A stretch of DNA of 14,461 bases from positions 1 to 14,461 of the forward strand of contig JBDTWB010000097.1 in assembly GCA_040006895.1 (NCBI GenBank), read 5' to 3'. The DNA is from CAIWHR01 sp040006895 (lineage in GTDB: Bacteria > Pseudomonadota > Gammaproteobacteria > Burkholderiales > Casimicrobiaceae). Both the position numbers and the translations under genes were made by a program. Below, piece by piece: positions 1 through 7,323 of the stretch (positions are counted from its first letter, which is position 1; each line of letters opens with the position of its first letter). The notes under the pieces are model-generated. The model did no database searches. It was given only the letters and a program-made list of their open reading frames with translations, and was not told the origin of the DNA.

Positions 1-857
1 GCTTCCGGGTCCTTGTTGATCGCGACGATCACCTTGCTGTCCTTCATGCCGGCGAGGTGCTGGATCGCGCCGGAGATCCCGACGGCGATGTACAGGTCGG
101 GGGCGACGACCTTGCCGGTCTGGCCCACCTGGTATTCATTGGGTACGTAGCCGGCGTCGACGGCGGCCCGTGATGCGCCGATCGCAGCATTGAGCTTGTC
201 GGCGAGGGCCTCGAGCATGTGGAAGTTCTCGGCGTTGCCGAGGCCGCGGCCGCCGGAGATGACCACGCGCGCGCTGGCGAGATCGGGACGCTCGGACTTC
301 GAGATGGCGCGGTCCACGACCTTGGTGAGGGCCGCATCGGCGCCAGACTCCACCCGCTCGACGGGGGCGTTGCCGCCGTCTGCCGCGACCGCGTCGAAGC
401 CGGTCGCGCGCACGGTGATGACCTTGATCGAATCGGTGCTTTGCACGGTGGCGAATGCATTACCGGCATAGATCGGCCGCACGAACGTGTCCGTCGATTC
501 GACGACAATGATCTCGGAGATCTGGGCAACGTCGAGCAGCGCCGCGACCCGCGGGGCGATGTTCTTGCCGAAGCCGGTCGCGGTCAACAGCACGTGCGTG
601 TAGCCGCCCTCCGTGGCGACCTTCACCACGGTCGCCGCGACGCTCTCCGCCGTCGGTGGATCGAGGTGGGCGGCATCGGCGTGCAGCACCTTGGCCACAC
701 CCGCGATCTTGGCGACCGCCGCGACCACGCCCGCTGCGCCGGCGCCGGCGACCAGCACGTGGATGTCGCCCCCGATCTTCCGCGCGGCGGCGAGGGTGTG
801 CAGCAACCCGGGATCGACGGCGTTGTTGTCGTGCTCGGCAAGGACGAGAAGGCTCAT
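1..857 (-). CDS. etfA: Electron transfer flavoprotein alpha subunit EtfA (C-terminus cut by window edge)
   Basis: FAD-carrying subunit of the soluble heterodimeric electron transfer flavoprotein, which passes electrons from acyl-CoA and related dehydrogenases to ETF:quinone oxidoreductase. Translating the minus strand from the ATG at 857-855 gives 285 uninterrupted codons. It begins MSLLVLAEHDN, a typical EtfA start, and continues through the N-terminal ETF domain. The FAD-binding C-terminal domain follows: VISGGRG at about residues 199-205, GQTGKVVAPDLYIAVGI at about 245-261, then SGAIQHLAGM, the EtfA family signature. The family is usually about 310 aa, so roughly 25 C-terminal residues lie outside the window. 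It starts 58 nt downstream of the etfB stop, so the two are very probably co-transcribed. No strong Shine-Dalgarno is visible before the chosen ATG. Family assignment is certain; the exact start is slightly less so. Confidence 0.95.
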   Translation of the reverse strand, partial: MSLLVLAEHDNNAVDPGLLHTLAAARKIGGDIHVLVAGAGAAGVVAAVAKIAGVAKVLHADAAHLDPPTAESVAATVVKVATEGGYTHVLLTATGFGKNIAPRVAALLDVAQISEIIVVESTDTFVRPIYAGNAFATVQSTDSIKVITVRATGFDAVAADGGNAPVERVESGADAALTKVVDRAISKSERPDLASARVVISGGRGLGNAENFHMLEALADKLNAAIGASRAAVDAGYVPNEYQVGQTGKVVAPDLYIAVGISGAIQHLAGMKDSKVIVAINKDPE

Positions 858-915
858 GGCGTGGACGGTGGCAGTCGAAGTGTGGTCGGAGGAGGCGTGG
901 GCTCGCGGCTGCGGT

Positions 916-1668
916 CTAACCGATCACTTTCGCCTCGTTGCGAAGCTTGGTGACGAGCTCCTTCACGTCGGCCACCTTGCCGCCGCCCTTGCGCTTCGGC
1001 GGCTCCACCACCTTCAACGTCTTGAGGCGCGGCGTCACATCGACGCCGAGTGCCTCCGGCGTCACGGTCTCGAGCGGCTTCTTCTTCGCTTTCATGATAT
1101 TCGGCAATGTCGCATAGCGCGGTTCGTTGAGCCGCAGATCGGTGGTGACGACCGCGGGTAATGCCATCTCCAGCGTCTCACTGCCGCCGTCGATCTCGCG
1201 CTTGACCGTGGCACGGCCGTCGGCGATATCCACCTTGGATGCGAACGTGGCCTGGCTCCAGCCGAGCAGCGCCGCCAGCATCTGCCCGGTCTGGTTGGCG
1301 TCATCGTCGATCGCCTGCTTGCCGAGAATCGCGAGCTGCGGCGACTCCTTGTCCACCAGCGCCTTCAGGAGCTTGGCCACGCCGAGCGGCTGCAGCTCGA
1401 CGCCGGTCTCCACCAGGATCGCCCGGTCCGCCCCCAAGGCCAGCGCAGTGCGCAAGGTCTCCTGCGACGACGCGCTGCCGCACGAAACCACCACGATCTC
1501 GGTGACGATGCCCTTCTCCTTCAGCCGCACCGCTTCCTCGACGGCAATCTCGTCGAACGGGTTCATCGACATCTTGACGTTCGCGGTGTCCACCCCGCTG
1601 CCATCGGGCTTTACCCGGATCTTCACGTTGTAATCGACCACACGCTTGACGGCAACCAGGATCTTCAT
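916..1668 (-). CDS. etfB: Electron transfer flavoprotein beta subunit EtfB
   Basis: Beta subunit of electron transfer flavoprotein. It binds AMP and carries the recognition loop that docks onto partner dehydrogenases. The protein is 250 aa, the normal family length. It starts MKILVAVKRVVDYNVKIRVK, has SMNPFDEIAVEEAVRLKEKG at about residues 34-53, the AMP-site region GKQAIDDDANQTGQM at 116-130, and the family signature TTDLRLNEPRYATLPNIMKA at 175-194 followed by the basic KKK stretch. It is complete, ends in TAG at 916-918, and is followed by etfA on the same strand. A TATAAT sequence 82 nt upstream of the ATG is a possible promoter. It looks like a housekeeping gene with no sign of decay. Confidence 0.97.
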   Translation of the reverse strand: MKILVAVKRVVDYNVKIRVKPDGSGVDTANVKMSMNPFDEIAVEEAVRLKEKGIVTEIVVVSCGSASSQETLRTALALGADRAILVETGVELQPLGVAKLLKALVDKESPQLAILGKQAIDDDANQTGQMLAALLGWSQATFASKVDIADGRATVKREIDGGSETLEMALPAVVTTDLRLNEPRYATLPNIMKAKKKPLETVTPEALGVDVTPRLKTLKVVEPPKRKGGGKVADVKELVTKLRNEAKVIG

Positions 1669-1749
1669 GGGCAGGGACGATGGACCGATTGGTGGGAGGG
1701 CAGAAGGGCAGATCGGGCGGACCGTGCAGGATGCAGACCGCGACGATCG

Positions 1750-1755
1750 ATTATA
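1750..1755 (-). promoter_or_regulatory. Possible -10 element for etfBA
   Basis: Read on the minus strand this is a consensus TATAAT, lying 81 nt upstream of the etfB ATG (complement of 1668) inside the 129-nt gap between etfB and the AsmA-family gene. AT-rich hexamers are rare in this GC-rich window, which makes it noticeable. At 17-nt spacing the -35 position (about 1773-1778) reads CGCGGA and is poor, so the call rests on the -10 hexamer alone. Confidence 0.35.
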
Positions 1756-1797
1756 ACGCCACCGTTCGAGGGTCCGCGCTCCGGCCGCGGCCGCGGC

Positions 1798-3735
1798 TCA
1801 GCGGAACAGCTTGCCGAGACCCTGCAGCAGTTGCTCCGCGGGATTGGCCGCGGGCTGGCTGGTGTTTTGACTCTTGGCCGGCGTCGCGCGCGCCTTCGAC
1901 GGATCGTTGGCGACGGCGCATGGTCCCTCCGCGGTGGCCGCGTCCAGGACCAGCAGCCCGCCGAGCGCCGCCAGCCCGCCGGTGGCGACGATGGCTCCGA
2001 GCCGCGCAACGGTTGCGATCGACTTCGCCTTGTCGATTTCCACGCGCGGCTCGCGCCATGGACCCTTCACCCGGACAAGCTGCGCCACCTGGGCGACATT
2101 GATCGGAATGCCCTCGCGGACGATCGGATCGATCGAGACGTCGACGGTCTCGTTACGCAAGTCCAGCACCCCGGTCGCGCTCACCCCGAGCTTGTCGGTC
2201 TCGAGTGCCACGGTGCGGTCGAACCGTGCCTGGCCATTGGCCAGCGGCAAGCGCACCACGACGCATTTGAGCTGGGTTACCGGGTCCGATCCCGCGAAAG
2301 GATTCACGGCGGCGGTGAGCCGCCCGAGTGCCGACGCCGCCTGACCCTTGGCGTTGGTGAGCGTGGCAGCGCCCACCACCAGATCGGCTTCACCCCGTAC
2401 CGAGGCCGCCCACGCCTGCAGCGAGGTGCCACGCGCCGTGAGGTTCATGCGAAGCACGCTCTTGCCACCGCGAACCTCGCGCGGTGCGCCCACGGCGCTC
2501 AGCAGGCTGCCGAGTTCGATGTCACGCGCGGTGAGCGCGAGATCGAGACCCGGAGGCTCGGCGGCCGCGTCGATGGTGACGTGGCCCTCCGCCTTGCCGC
2601 CGAACACGGTCGCCTGCAACGCGGACACCTTGAGCGTGCCGTCGCGCAGCGCAAAGTCCGCGTGGACCTGCTGCGCATGGCCGTCGGCCCAGACGAGTTC
2701 CGCAATCGTGAGCTCCCCCGCTGCGTCCAGCGCGCTCAGTGCTTCGAGCGGTAGCGCCGCATCGGAGATGAGATGCGTGCCTGGCCGAGCCTGCTGTTGG
2801 CTGCGACCACCCGATGCCGACTGCGCCGACGACATCGCGGCGAGCGCGCCGGCAAGATCGGCCAGCACGAGACGGGAGGCCGTGACGGACAGACGCAACC
2901 GCGGTCGTCCCGTGGTCTGCTCGATCACGAGGTTGCCGGTGAGCCGCGACGTCCCCAGCACGGCCGAGAACGGCTCGAGCCGGGTCGCCTTCTCGTCGTG
3001 TGTGACCTTCGTGTCGAGGCTCGCCTTCGTGCCTGCCCATTCGGCATCGACCTTGAGCGGATACGCCGGGGTCCGCGCCAGCAGCCCGGCGAGAGGCCCG
3101 CCGTTGCCCGAGAGACTGACCGGCACGCCATCGACCGCGCCCCGAAAGGCGAAGTTGATCGGCGCCTGCGGATCACCGGCTTCGAGGGTGAAGTTGGCCA
3201 CCTCGACCCGGGTCGGCTCCTTGCCGGTGGCCGCGCGGTAGGTGACGACACCTTTCCTGATCTCCGCACTGCGGACGACAAGCGCCAGGTCAGCCGGCGC
3301 AGGGGCGTCGGCGCCCGCGGGCTTATTGCCGCCGGCGCTCCCAATCTCCCAGTTGCCGCGCCCATCGGGCCCGCGCTCGAGCTTCAGCACCGGCGCGGTG
3401 AGGATCACGTGGCGGATCTCGACGCGCCGGGACAGGAGCGGCCACAGCGCCACCTTGACGTCCACTTCCTGCACCTGCAGTAATGCGCCCTCCGCAGCCC
3501 CCGGGCCATTACCGAGGCTCACGTCCCGCAGCTTGATGCCGGGCTCGAGCGAAGGCTCGAGCGAGACTCCGCCACGAACGGTCAGTTCGCGACCGGTAGT
3601 TGCCTTCACCCGTTCGGCCAGCGGTCCGACCAGCACCGCCGGATCGAGCCGCCACACGGCGACCGCAGCCGCGATGACCAATGCCAGGAGCGTGGCAACG
3701 GCAACCCCGACGACGGTAAGATAAGGACGGCGCAC
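1798..3735 (-). CDS. AsmA family protein, inner-membrane anchored
   Basis: AsmA-family proteins are single-pass inner-membrane proteins with large periplasmic parts, implicated in outer-membrane biogenesis and lipid transport across the envelope. This 645-aa protein opens with a positively charged tip (MRRPYLTV) and one hydrophobic segment at about residues 7-29. The typical AsmA motif follows, LVGPLAERVKATTGRELTVRGG, with LRDVSLGNG shortly after. The C-terminal AsmA domain is visible around RGTSLQAWAASVRGEADLVVG and LPLANGQARFDRTVALETDK. The tail contains a second short Ala/Gly-rich hydrophobic stretch near residue 585 and a low-complexity Ala/Pro/Ser region before the stop. The start is GTG at 3735-3733 with a weak ribosome binding site. 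It precedes etfBA on the same strand, 129 nt upstream. The family call is firm; the specific physiological role is unknown. Confidence 0.88.
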   Translation of the reverse strand: MRRPYLTVVGVAVATLLALVIAAAVAVWRLDPAVLVGPLAERVKATTGRELTVRGGVSLEPSLEPGIKLRDVSLGNGPGAAEGALLQVQEVDVKVALWPLLSRRVEIRHVILTAPVLKLERGPDGRGNWEIGSAGGNKPAGADAPAPADLALVVRSAEIRKGVVTYRAATGKEPTRVEVANFTLEAGDPQAPINFAFRGAVDGVPVSLSGNGGPLAGLLARTPAYPLKVDAEWAGTKASLDTKVTHDEKATRLEPFSAVLGTSRLTGNLVIEQTTGRPRLRLSVTASRLVLADLAGALAAMSSAQSASGGRSQQQARPGTHLISDAALPLEALSALDAAGELTIAELVWADGHAQQVHADFALRDGTLKVSALQATVFGGKAEGHVTIDAAAEPPGLDLALTARDIELGSLLSAVGAPREVRGGKSVLRMNLTARGTSLQAWAASVRGEADLVVGAATLTNAKGQAASALGRLTAAVNPFAGSDPVTQLKCVVVRLPLANGQARFDRTVALETDKLGVSATGVLDLRNETVDVSIDPIVREGIPINVAQVAQLVRVKGPWREPRVEIDKAKSIATVARLGAIVATGGLAALGGLLVLDAATAEGPCAVANDPSKARATPAKSQNTSQPAANPAEQLLQGLGKLFR

Positions 3736-4118
3736 GCGTTGATTCTAGCCCCTGCGGCACGGTGCCGCGGGAAGCACATCCGGACAGTGGACGGGATGGC
3801 GCTGCTGCTATGGCGCCCGGGGACGGGGATCGGCGCACCCTCCCGGCGGCGGCAGTCGGAAGCAGCGCGGACGCTGCAGGCAAAGGTCTGTGCTGCGGCC
3901 TCGCACCCGAGCGCGCGCTTCCACCCGGCCGAAGACCGGCATCGCTTTCCCTACGACGTCGTGGCGAGACTGATCGGCGTCGCCCCCCCCGAGGCGCGAG
4001 GTTGGTGCGTGCGGCAATTGCGGCGCGGCGCGACGTTGCCGCGGTGCGCCGCGGAGCGTCCGACCTGCCTCGGGCCGGTGGCGATCGTCGGCGCTGTGGC
4101 CGACGATCGCGGCCTGCT
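3736..4118. other. 383-nt intergenic stretch without a supported gene
   Basis: This lies between the start of the AsmA-family gene and the stop of the substrate-binding-protein gene. Short open frames exist on both strands, but their products are Arg/Pro/Ala-rich, resemble no family I recognise and lack ribosome binding sites. The only structured elements I see are a run of eight C at 3983-3990 and the perfect inverted repeat at 4081-4110, listed separately. Confidence 0.5.
4081..4110 (-). terminator. Perfect 12-bp inverted repeat, terminator-like hairpin after the binding-protein gene
   Basis: GCGATCGTCGGC at 4081-4092 is followed by a 6-nt loop and its exact reverse complement GCCGACGATCGC at 4099-4110. 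The hairpin begins 8 nt past the TAG stop (4119-4121) of the minus-strand substrate-binding-protein gene, a normal place for a transcript end. The strand downstream of the stem is GC-rich with no U tract, so it is not a canonical intrinsic terminator. It could act as an mRNA 3'-end stabiliser or a Rho-assisted end. Confidence 0.5.
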
Positions 4119-5345
4119 CTACTGCTTGGCCATGCTCACCGGCAGGATCTCGTTGCCAATGAAACGCGTCCAGACATAGTCGTCGGCATCGATGGCGTCG
4201 TGGTTACCCGGAGAAAAGGGCTTCGCGTACTTCTTGATCAGGCCGTCGTACGAATCGATCTTGTAAAAACCCTGCCGGATCGCATCGCCATTGGTGCTAC
4301 CCGCCTTCTCGATGGCCAGTGCCACGAGATGCATGGCGTCGTACGTGTTCGCGACGCCGACGGCCGGGGTGACGTCACCGGGGCCCTTGATGTCCGGGTA
4401 TTTCTTCCTGAGCGCGGCGAGCACGCGCTCGCCGACAGGCGTCTGCGGCCCGAAGAAGCTGTACGTTTGGACGAACACCACGTCCTTGGCATTGGGGCCG
4501 GCGAGCTCGGTGAAGCGGCCTCCCGCGGGACCCCAGTGCGAAACGATCGGCACCTTCCAGCCCATCCGGTCGAGCGATTTCACCACCTGGGCCGATGGAC
4601 CGACGTTGCCCACCAGCAGCAGCGTGTCGGCGCCAGCTGCCTTCAGACGCGAAAGCTGCGGCGTGACGTCGACATCGTTGGGCTCGAACTTCTCGACGCC
4701 GGCAGCCTTCATGTTCTTGTCGTTCAACGCCGCGAGCAGCCCCTTCTGGTTCGATTCGCCCCAGGGGTTGTTCACCACGATGACACCCGGCGACTTGGTG
4801 TTGTAGTTCTTCTGCGCGTACTGGAGCATCGCCTTGTCGACGATCTCGTCGACCGCCGAAACCCGGAACACGAAGTTGGGGTTCGCGCCATTGCGGGTGA
4901 TCGGCGTACCGGCCGCCCAGGGACCCATGAACGGCACCTTCTCGGCATTGACGATGGGTACGATCGCCAGGGACACCGGCGTGTCCAGACCGCCGAACAG
5001 CACGGCGACCTTTTCCTTGAACAGCAGCTCGCGGGCGGCGATCTGACCTTTGGCCGGGTTGGCCTCGTCGTCGCGACTGACGAGCTCGAACTTGCGACCG
5101 CCAAGCACGCCACCCTTGGCGTTGATCTCCTCGATGGCGATGGTCAAGCCACGGGTGATCGCTTCACCGGCCTTGGCCGACTGACCGGACAGCGCGGTGA
5201 CGAGGCCGATCTTGATGGGATCGGCAGCCAGGGCCGACAGGGACGTCGCCAGGCTGAGGCATAGCCCCATCGCCGCCGCCACCGACCCCGCCACCGCCGT
5301 TCTGGCCATGGCACCGAGCCGTGCACTGCGCATTGATCCGAACAT
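4119..5345 (-). CDS. Branched-chain-type (HAAT) ABC transporter periplasmic substrate-binding protein
   Basis: Type I periplasmic binding protein (Peripla_BP_6, LivK-like) that delivers amino acids, amides or ureide-type compounds to a LivHMGF-type importer. The chosen ATG at 5345 is preceded by GAGGAG with a 7-nt gap and gives 408 aa. A longer open frame reaches 5513 but has no leader or domain character. Residues 1-40 form a signal peptide: basic start, long Ala/Leu/Val core, and SALA just before ADPIKIGLVT. The family N-terminus follows with ALSGQSAKAGEAI, then EEINAKGGVLGGRKFELVSR, both hallmarks. ANTYDAMHLVALAIEKAG lies towards the C-terminus. Ligand specificity cannot be read from sequence. 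A LivH permease gene starts about 8.5 kb away on the other strand, so this protein may serve that transporter, with the catabolic operon between them. Confidence 0.93.
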   Translation of the reverse strand: MFGSMRSARLGAMARTAVAGSVAAAMGLCLSLATSLSALAADPIKIGLVTALSGQSAKAGEAITRGLTIAIEEINAKGGVLGGRKFELVSRDDEANPAKGQIAARELLFKEKVAVLFGGLDTPVSLAIVPIVNAEKVPFMGPWAAGTPITRNGANPNFVFRVSAVDEIVDKAMLQYAQKNYNTKSPGVIVVNNPWGESNQKGLLAALNDKNMKAAGVEKFEPNDVDVTPQLSRLKAAGADTLLLVGNVGPSAQVVKSLDRMGWKVPIVSHWGPAGGRFTELAGPNAKDVVFVQTYSFFGPQTPVGERVLAALRKKYPDIKGPGDVTPAVGVANTYDAMHLVALAIEKAGSTNGDAIRQGFYKIDSYDGLIKKYAKPFSPGNHDAIDADDYVWTRFIGNEILPVSMAKQ

Positions 5346-5715
5346 GGGCATTCTCCTCACAGGTGTTGGGTGTTGGGTGATGCAGGTGCCGCGACACAAG
5401 TCCACGGCACGGTGAGCGTGTCGCCTTCGCCCGCACACCGGCAAGGCGCCGGCGCACGCTGGGTCGGCTCTACAGCTGCTGCAGATATAGACCGGCATGG
5501 CGGATCTGTCCACTGACGGCGGGCCGATGTGCGATATTCAGCGGATGGATAGTGCGCCCGCGCCGGGAGCGGCATCGCCACCGCGGCGGTGGACCGTAAG
5601 GCGCGGTCAGCAAGCGCCATGCCAAGCACGCGGAGTGCCGCGTCGGCCGTGGGTCCCGCGTCGCCTTGCGCGGGTGACGTTGCTATGATGATCACGACGC
5701 CCAACTTCGTGTGGA
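5346..5715. promoter_or_regulatory. 370-nt divergent intergenic region
   Basis: This separates the minus-strand substrate-binding-protein gene from the plus-strand SnoaL-like gene, so it should hold promoters for both. Visible items are the ribosome binding site at 5353-5358, a tandem pair of TGTTGGG at 5364-5377, and a TATGAT hexamer at 5684-5689, 26 nt upstream of the SnoaL-like start. The hexamer could be a plus-strand -10, but no matching -35 is seen at 16-18 nt. A 63-codon open frame at 5497-5688 is Arg/Pro-rich and unsupported. Confidence 0.4.
5353..5358 (-). promoter_or_regulatory. Ribosome binding site deciding the start of the substrate-binding protein
   Basis: GAGGAG on the minus strand lies 7 nt before the ATG at 5345. 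A second in-frame ATG at 5351 would be only 1 nt from it and is too close. This favours the start MFGSMRSARLG, which yields a well-formed signal peptide. Confidence 0.7.
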
Positions 5716-6153
5716 ATGCAACCCATGGACAATCTCTGTGACCGTGCCCAAGCCGACGCCAAACGGATCGTCGAGGCCTTCCTGGAAGCCTCGATGGTCC
5801 CTGATCCGGTGCGCGCGCGCACCTACATGGCGCAAGACGTGAAGATCACGTTTACGGGAGGACGGCCGTTCGACGACCCTTCCGGGACCGCCGCGTTCAA
5901 TGCCGCGCGCTATCGCTGGGTCAAGAAAAAGTTCGAGCGGACCGATGTCGTTGTGGCCGCCGGCGACGGCGGCGACGCAATCACCGTGTACAACACCGGC
6001 ACGCTCTACGGCGAGTGGCCCGACGGCGAGGCGTTCGAAGGCAACCGGTACGTCGACCGGTTCGTGGTGCGCGACGGCAAGATCGTGCGCATGGATGTCT
6101 GGAACGACAGCGCCGAGATCCTGCTGGTACGCGCGGGACTCGCGACGATGTAG
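5716..6153 (+). CDS. SnoaL/NTF2-like small protein
   Basis: Small (145 aa) alpha+beta cone-fold protein of the NTF2-like/SnoaL superfamily, whose members are isomerases, hydrolases, or binding proteins without a known reaction. It has an N-terminal helix (DAKRIVEAFLEA), a segment DPVRARTYMAQDVKITFTGG typical of the first strand, and the C-terminal strands with NRYVDRFVVRDGKIVRMDVW followed by NDSAEILL. The 'RDGKIV' turn is characteristic of SnoaL-like domains. No signal peptide is seen. Start is ATG at 5716; an in-frame ATG at 5725 is an alternative and has a GTGGA 9 nt upstream. It stands alone, convergent with the LysR gene. Its position beside the transport and catabolic genes suggests a linked role, but the substrate is unknown. 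It does not resemble the oxalurate-pathway NTF2-like protein HpxZ as I remember it. Confidence 0.8.
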   Translation: MQPMDNLCDRAQADAKRIVEAFLEASMVPDPVRARTYMAQDVKITFTGGRPFDDPSGTAAFNAARYRWVKKKFERTDVVVAAGDGGDAITVYNTGTLYGEWPDGEAFEGNRYVDRFVVRDGKIVRMDVWNDSAEILLVRAGLATM

Positions 6154-6313
6154 CGGCCGCAGCCGCCGCCATGCGTCCTCGATCCGGCCACTCGCGCGGC
6201 TGCCTTCCAGGCGCTCACCCCGCCCGGGCATCGCGGGTCGCCGGGGTCGTACCCGCCGACCGCAAGCCTCGCCTCGATAGCCTGGCCGAATCGACCCACG
6301 GCGCGGCCGGTCG
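6154..6313. other. Convergent gap between SnoaL-like and LysR genes
   Basis: These 160 nt hold the 3' ends of two convergent genes. They are GC-rich, with short imperfect repeats of CCGGG/CGGG type near 6220-6255 but no clear hairpin followed by a T tract. I see no gene here. Confidence 0.4.
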
Positions 6314-7240
6314 CTACTCCAGGAGCAGCCCCGCCAGGGTGCGGCGCATCCATTTGCTCGGCGCGGCGTGATGGAAGCGCTCGTGCCAATGCTGCTTGAT
6401 CTCCATGGTCGGGATCCGGATCGGCGGCGCGATGATCTTGAGGTCGGGATAGCCCTCGAAGGCCAACGCCAGGCGGCGCGGCACGGTCGCGATCACATCC
6501 GTCTGGGCGACGATGATCGGGAGCGCCATGAAGTGCGGGATGACGAGATCGATGCGACGACGCAGCTTTTGCTTGGCAAAGGCGCGCTCCACCGCGGCTT
6601 CGTGACCGGTCCCGGTGGTCGCGACCACGGCATGGCGCATCGCGGCGAATTGCTTGAGACCGAGATGCGGTGGAATGTCGTCGCGATCGGCCCGGACGAT
6701 GCATACGAATTCGTCGCGATAGAGACGCTGCTGGAAGAAGCCCGCCTTGAGGTCCGGGAACAACCCGATGGCGATGTCGACCTCGCCTTCGGCCAGCGCC
6801 TCGCGTGCACCGCGCTCCGGCATGCGGGCGACCTTGATCTTCACCCGCGGCGCGCTGATGACGATGGCGCCCAGAAGCTTCGGCAGGAACACCGCTTCGC
6901 CGATGTCGGTCATGTAGAAGTTGAAGGTGCGGGTCGAAGTGGCGGGGTCGAACACCGCGCCGACCTGCAGGGTTGCGGCAATCAACTCGCATGCCCGCTG
7001 GATCGGCGACGCGAGCAGCTGGGCGTAGGGCGTCGGTTGCATGCCATTGCGGGTGCGCACGAACAGCGGGTCGTTGAAGACCTTGCGCAGCCGGCCCAGG
7101 GCGCTGCTCGTGGCGGGTTGACTGAGACCGACCCGCAGCGCCGCCTGGGTGATGTTGCGTTCGCGCAGGATGGCGTCGAATACCACCAGCAGGTTGAGGT
7201 CGAGCGACGCAATGGTATTCACGGGGTGAATCTTTAACAT
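6314..7240 (-). CDS. LysR-type transcriptional regulator
   Basis: 308-aa LysR-family regulator, normal family length. The N-terminal winged helix-turn-helix spans about residues 12-72: LDLNLLVVFDAILRERNITQ, AALRVGLSQPATSSALGRLR, then VFNDPLFVRTRNGMQPT, close to the NodD/LinR branch. The C-terminal periplasmic-binding-protein-like effector domain runs from about residue 95 to 300 (EGEVDIAIGLFPDL is typical). It probably binds a pathway compound and activates the divergent operon starting at 7324. Start is ATG at 7240, giving MLKIHPVNTIASLDLNLL. A GTG at 7222 (MNTIASLDLNLL) is an alternative; neither has a strong ribosome binding site. A 15-bp palindrome fitting a LysR box overlaps the first codons, which would allow autoregulation. 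The family is certain; the target and inducer are inferred from position. Confidence 0.93.
   Translation of the reverse strand: MLKIHPVNTIASLDLNLLVVFDAILRERNITQAALRVGLSQPATSSALGRLRKVFNDPLFVRTRNGMQPTPYAQLLASPIQRACELIAATLQVGAVFDPATSTRTFNFYMTDIGEAVFLPKLLGAIVISAPRVKIKVARMPERGAREALAEGEVDIAIGLFPDLKAGFFQQRLYRDEFVCIVRADRDDIPPHLGLKQFAAMRHAVVATTGTGHEAAVERAFAKQKLRRRIDLVIPHFMALPIIVAQTDVIATVPRRLALAFEGYPDLKIIAPPIRIPTMEIKQHWHERFHHAAPSKWMRRTLAGLLLE
7217..7231. promoter_or_regulatory. Candidate LysR-type binding box (T-N11-A palindrome)
   Basis: ATTCA-CGGGG-TGAAT is a perfect 5-bp-arm palindrome containing the T-N11-A pattern of LysR recognition sites. Its centre is about 100 nt upstream of the GTG start of the fdrA-like gene and inside the first codons of lysR. 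For a target transcript beginning about 60 nt downstream of it, this is where a LysR recognition site is expected. Confidence 0.45.
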
Positions 7241-7241
7241 A

Positions 7242-7263
7242 GTCCGCGGCCGCTGGACAGTCC
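7242..7263. promoter_or_regulatory. GTCC/GGAC inverted repeats in the LysR-operon gap
   Basis: GTCC (7242-7245) and GGAC (7255-7258) flank the palindrome GCGGCCGC, and a second GTCC (7260-7263) makes GGACAGTCC. These arms sit in the 83-nt gap between the divergent lysR and fdrA starts and could be an operator or a LysR activation site. Short GC-rich palindromes are common in such DNA, so this is weak. Confidence 0.25.
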
Positions 7264-7310
7264 ATGGCCCGGTTCGTAGAGTCGCCCGACCCGCAAGGCG
7301 GGCGTCCGAG

Positions 7311-7317
7311 AGAGGAG
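7311..7317 (+). promoter_or_regulatory. Ribosome binding site fixing a GTG start for the fdrA-like gene
   Basis: AGAGGAG lies 6 nt before GTG at 7324. The upstream in-frame ATG at 7264 has no such site and would add 20 residues not seen in the family, so the GTG is preferred. Confidence 0.75.
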
Positions 7318-7323
7318 CGCAGC

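Noticed and set aside
219..953. 244-codon plus-strand open frame opposite etfA
   Set aside because: The minus-strand frame encodes unmistakable EtfA with its FAD signature. The plus-strand product is the usual GC-rich shadow.
1781..1797. CCGCGGCCGCGG palindrome just after the AsmA-family stop as a terminator
   Set aside because: Simple alternating GC palindromes are common in this DNA. There is no loop-and-U-tract structure.
3762..5264. 500-codon plus-strand open frame opposite the substrate-binding-protein gene
   Set aside because: The minus-strand frame has a signal peptide, ribosome binding site and clear family motifs. The plus-strand product does not.
5364..5377. Tandem TGTTGGG pair as a repeat array
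   Set aside because: Only two units of 7 nt; this is too little to be a repeat element and easily arises by chance.
5497..5688. 63-codon open frame in the divergent intergenic region
   Set aside because: Arg/Pro-rich product, no ribosome binding site and no family resemblance. It is more likely promoter DNA.
5716..6153. Calling the SnoaL-like protein HpxZ
   Set aside because: Both are NTF2-like, but the sequence blocks I associate with HpxZ (DUF3225) are not visible, so only the superfamily is claimed.
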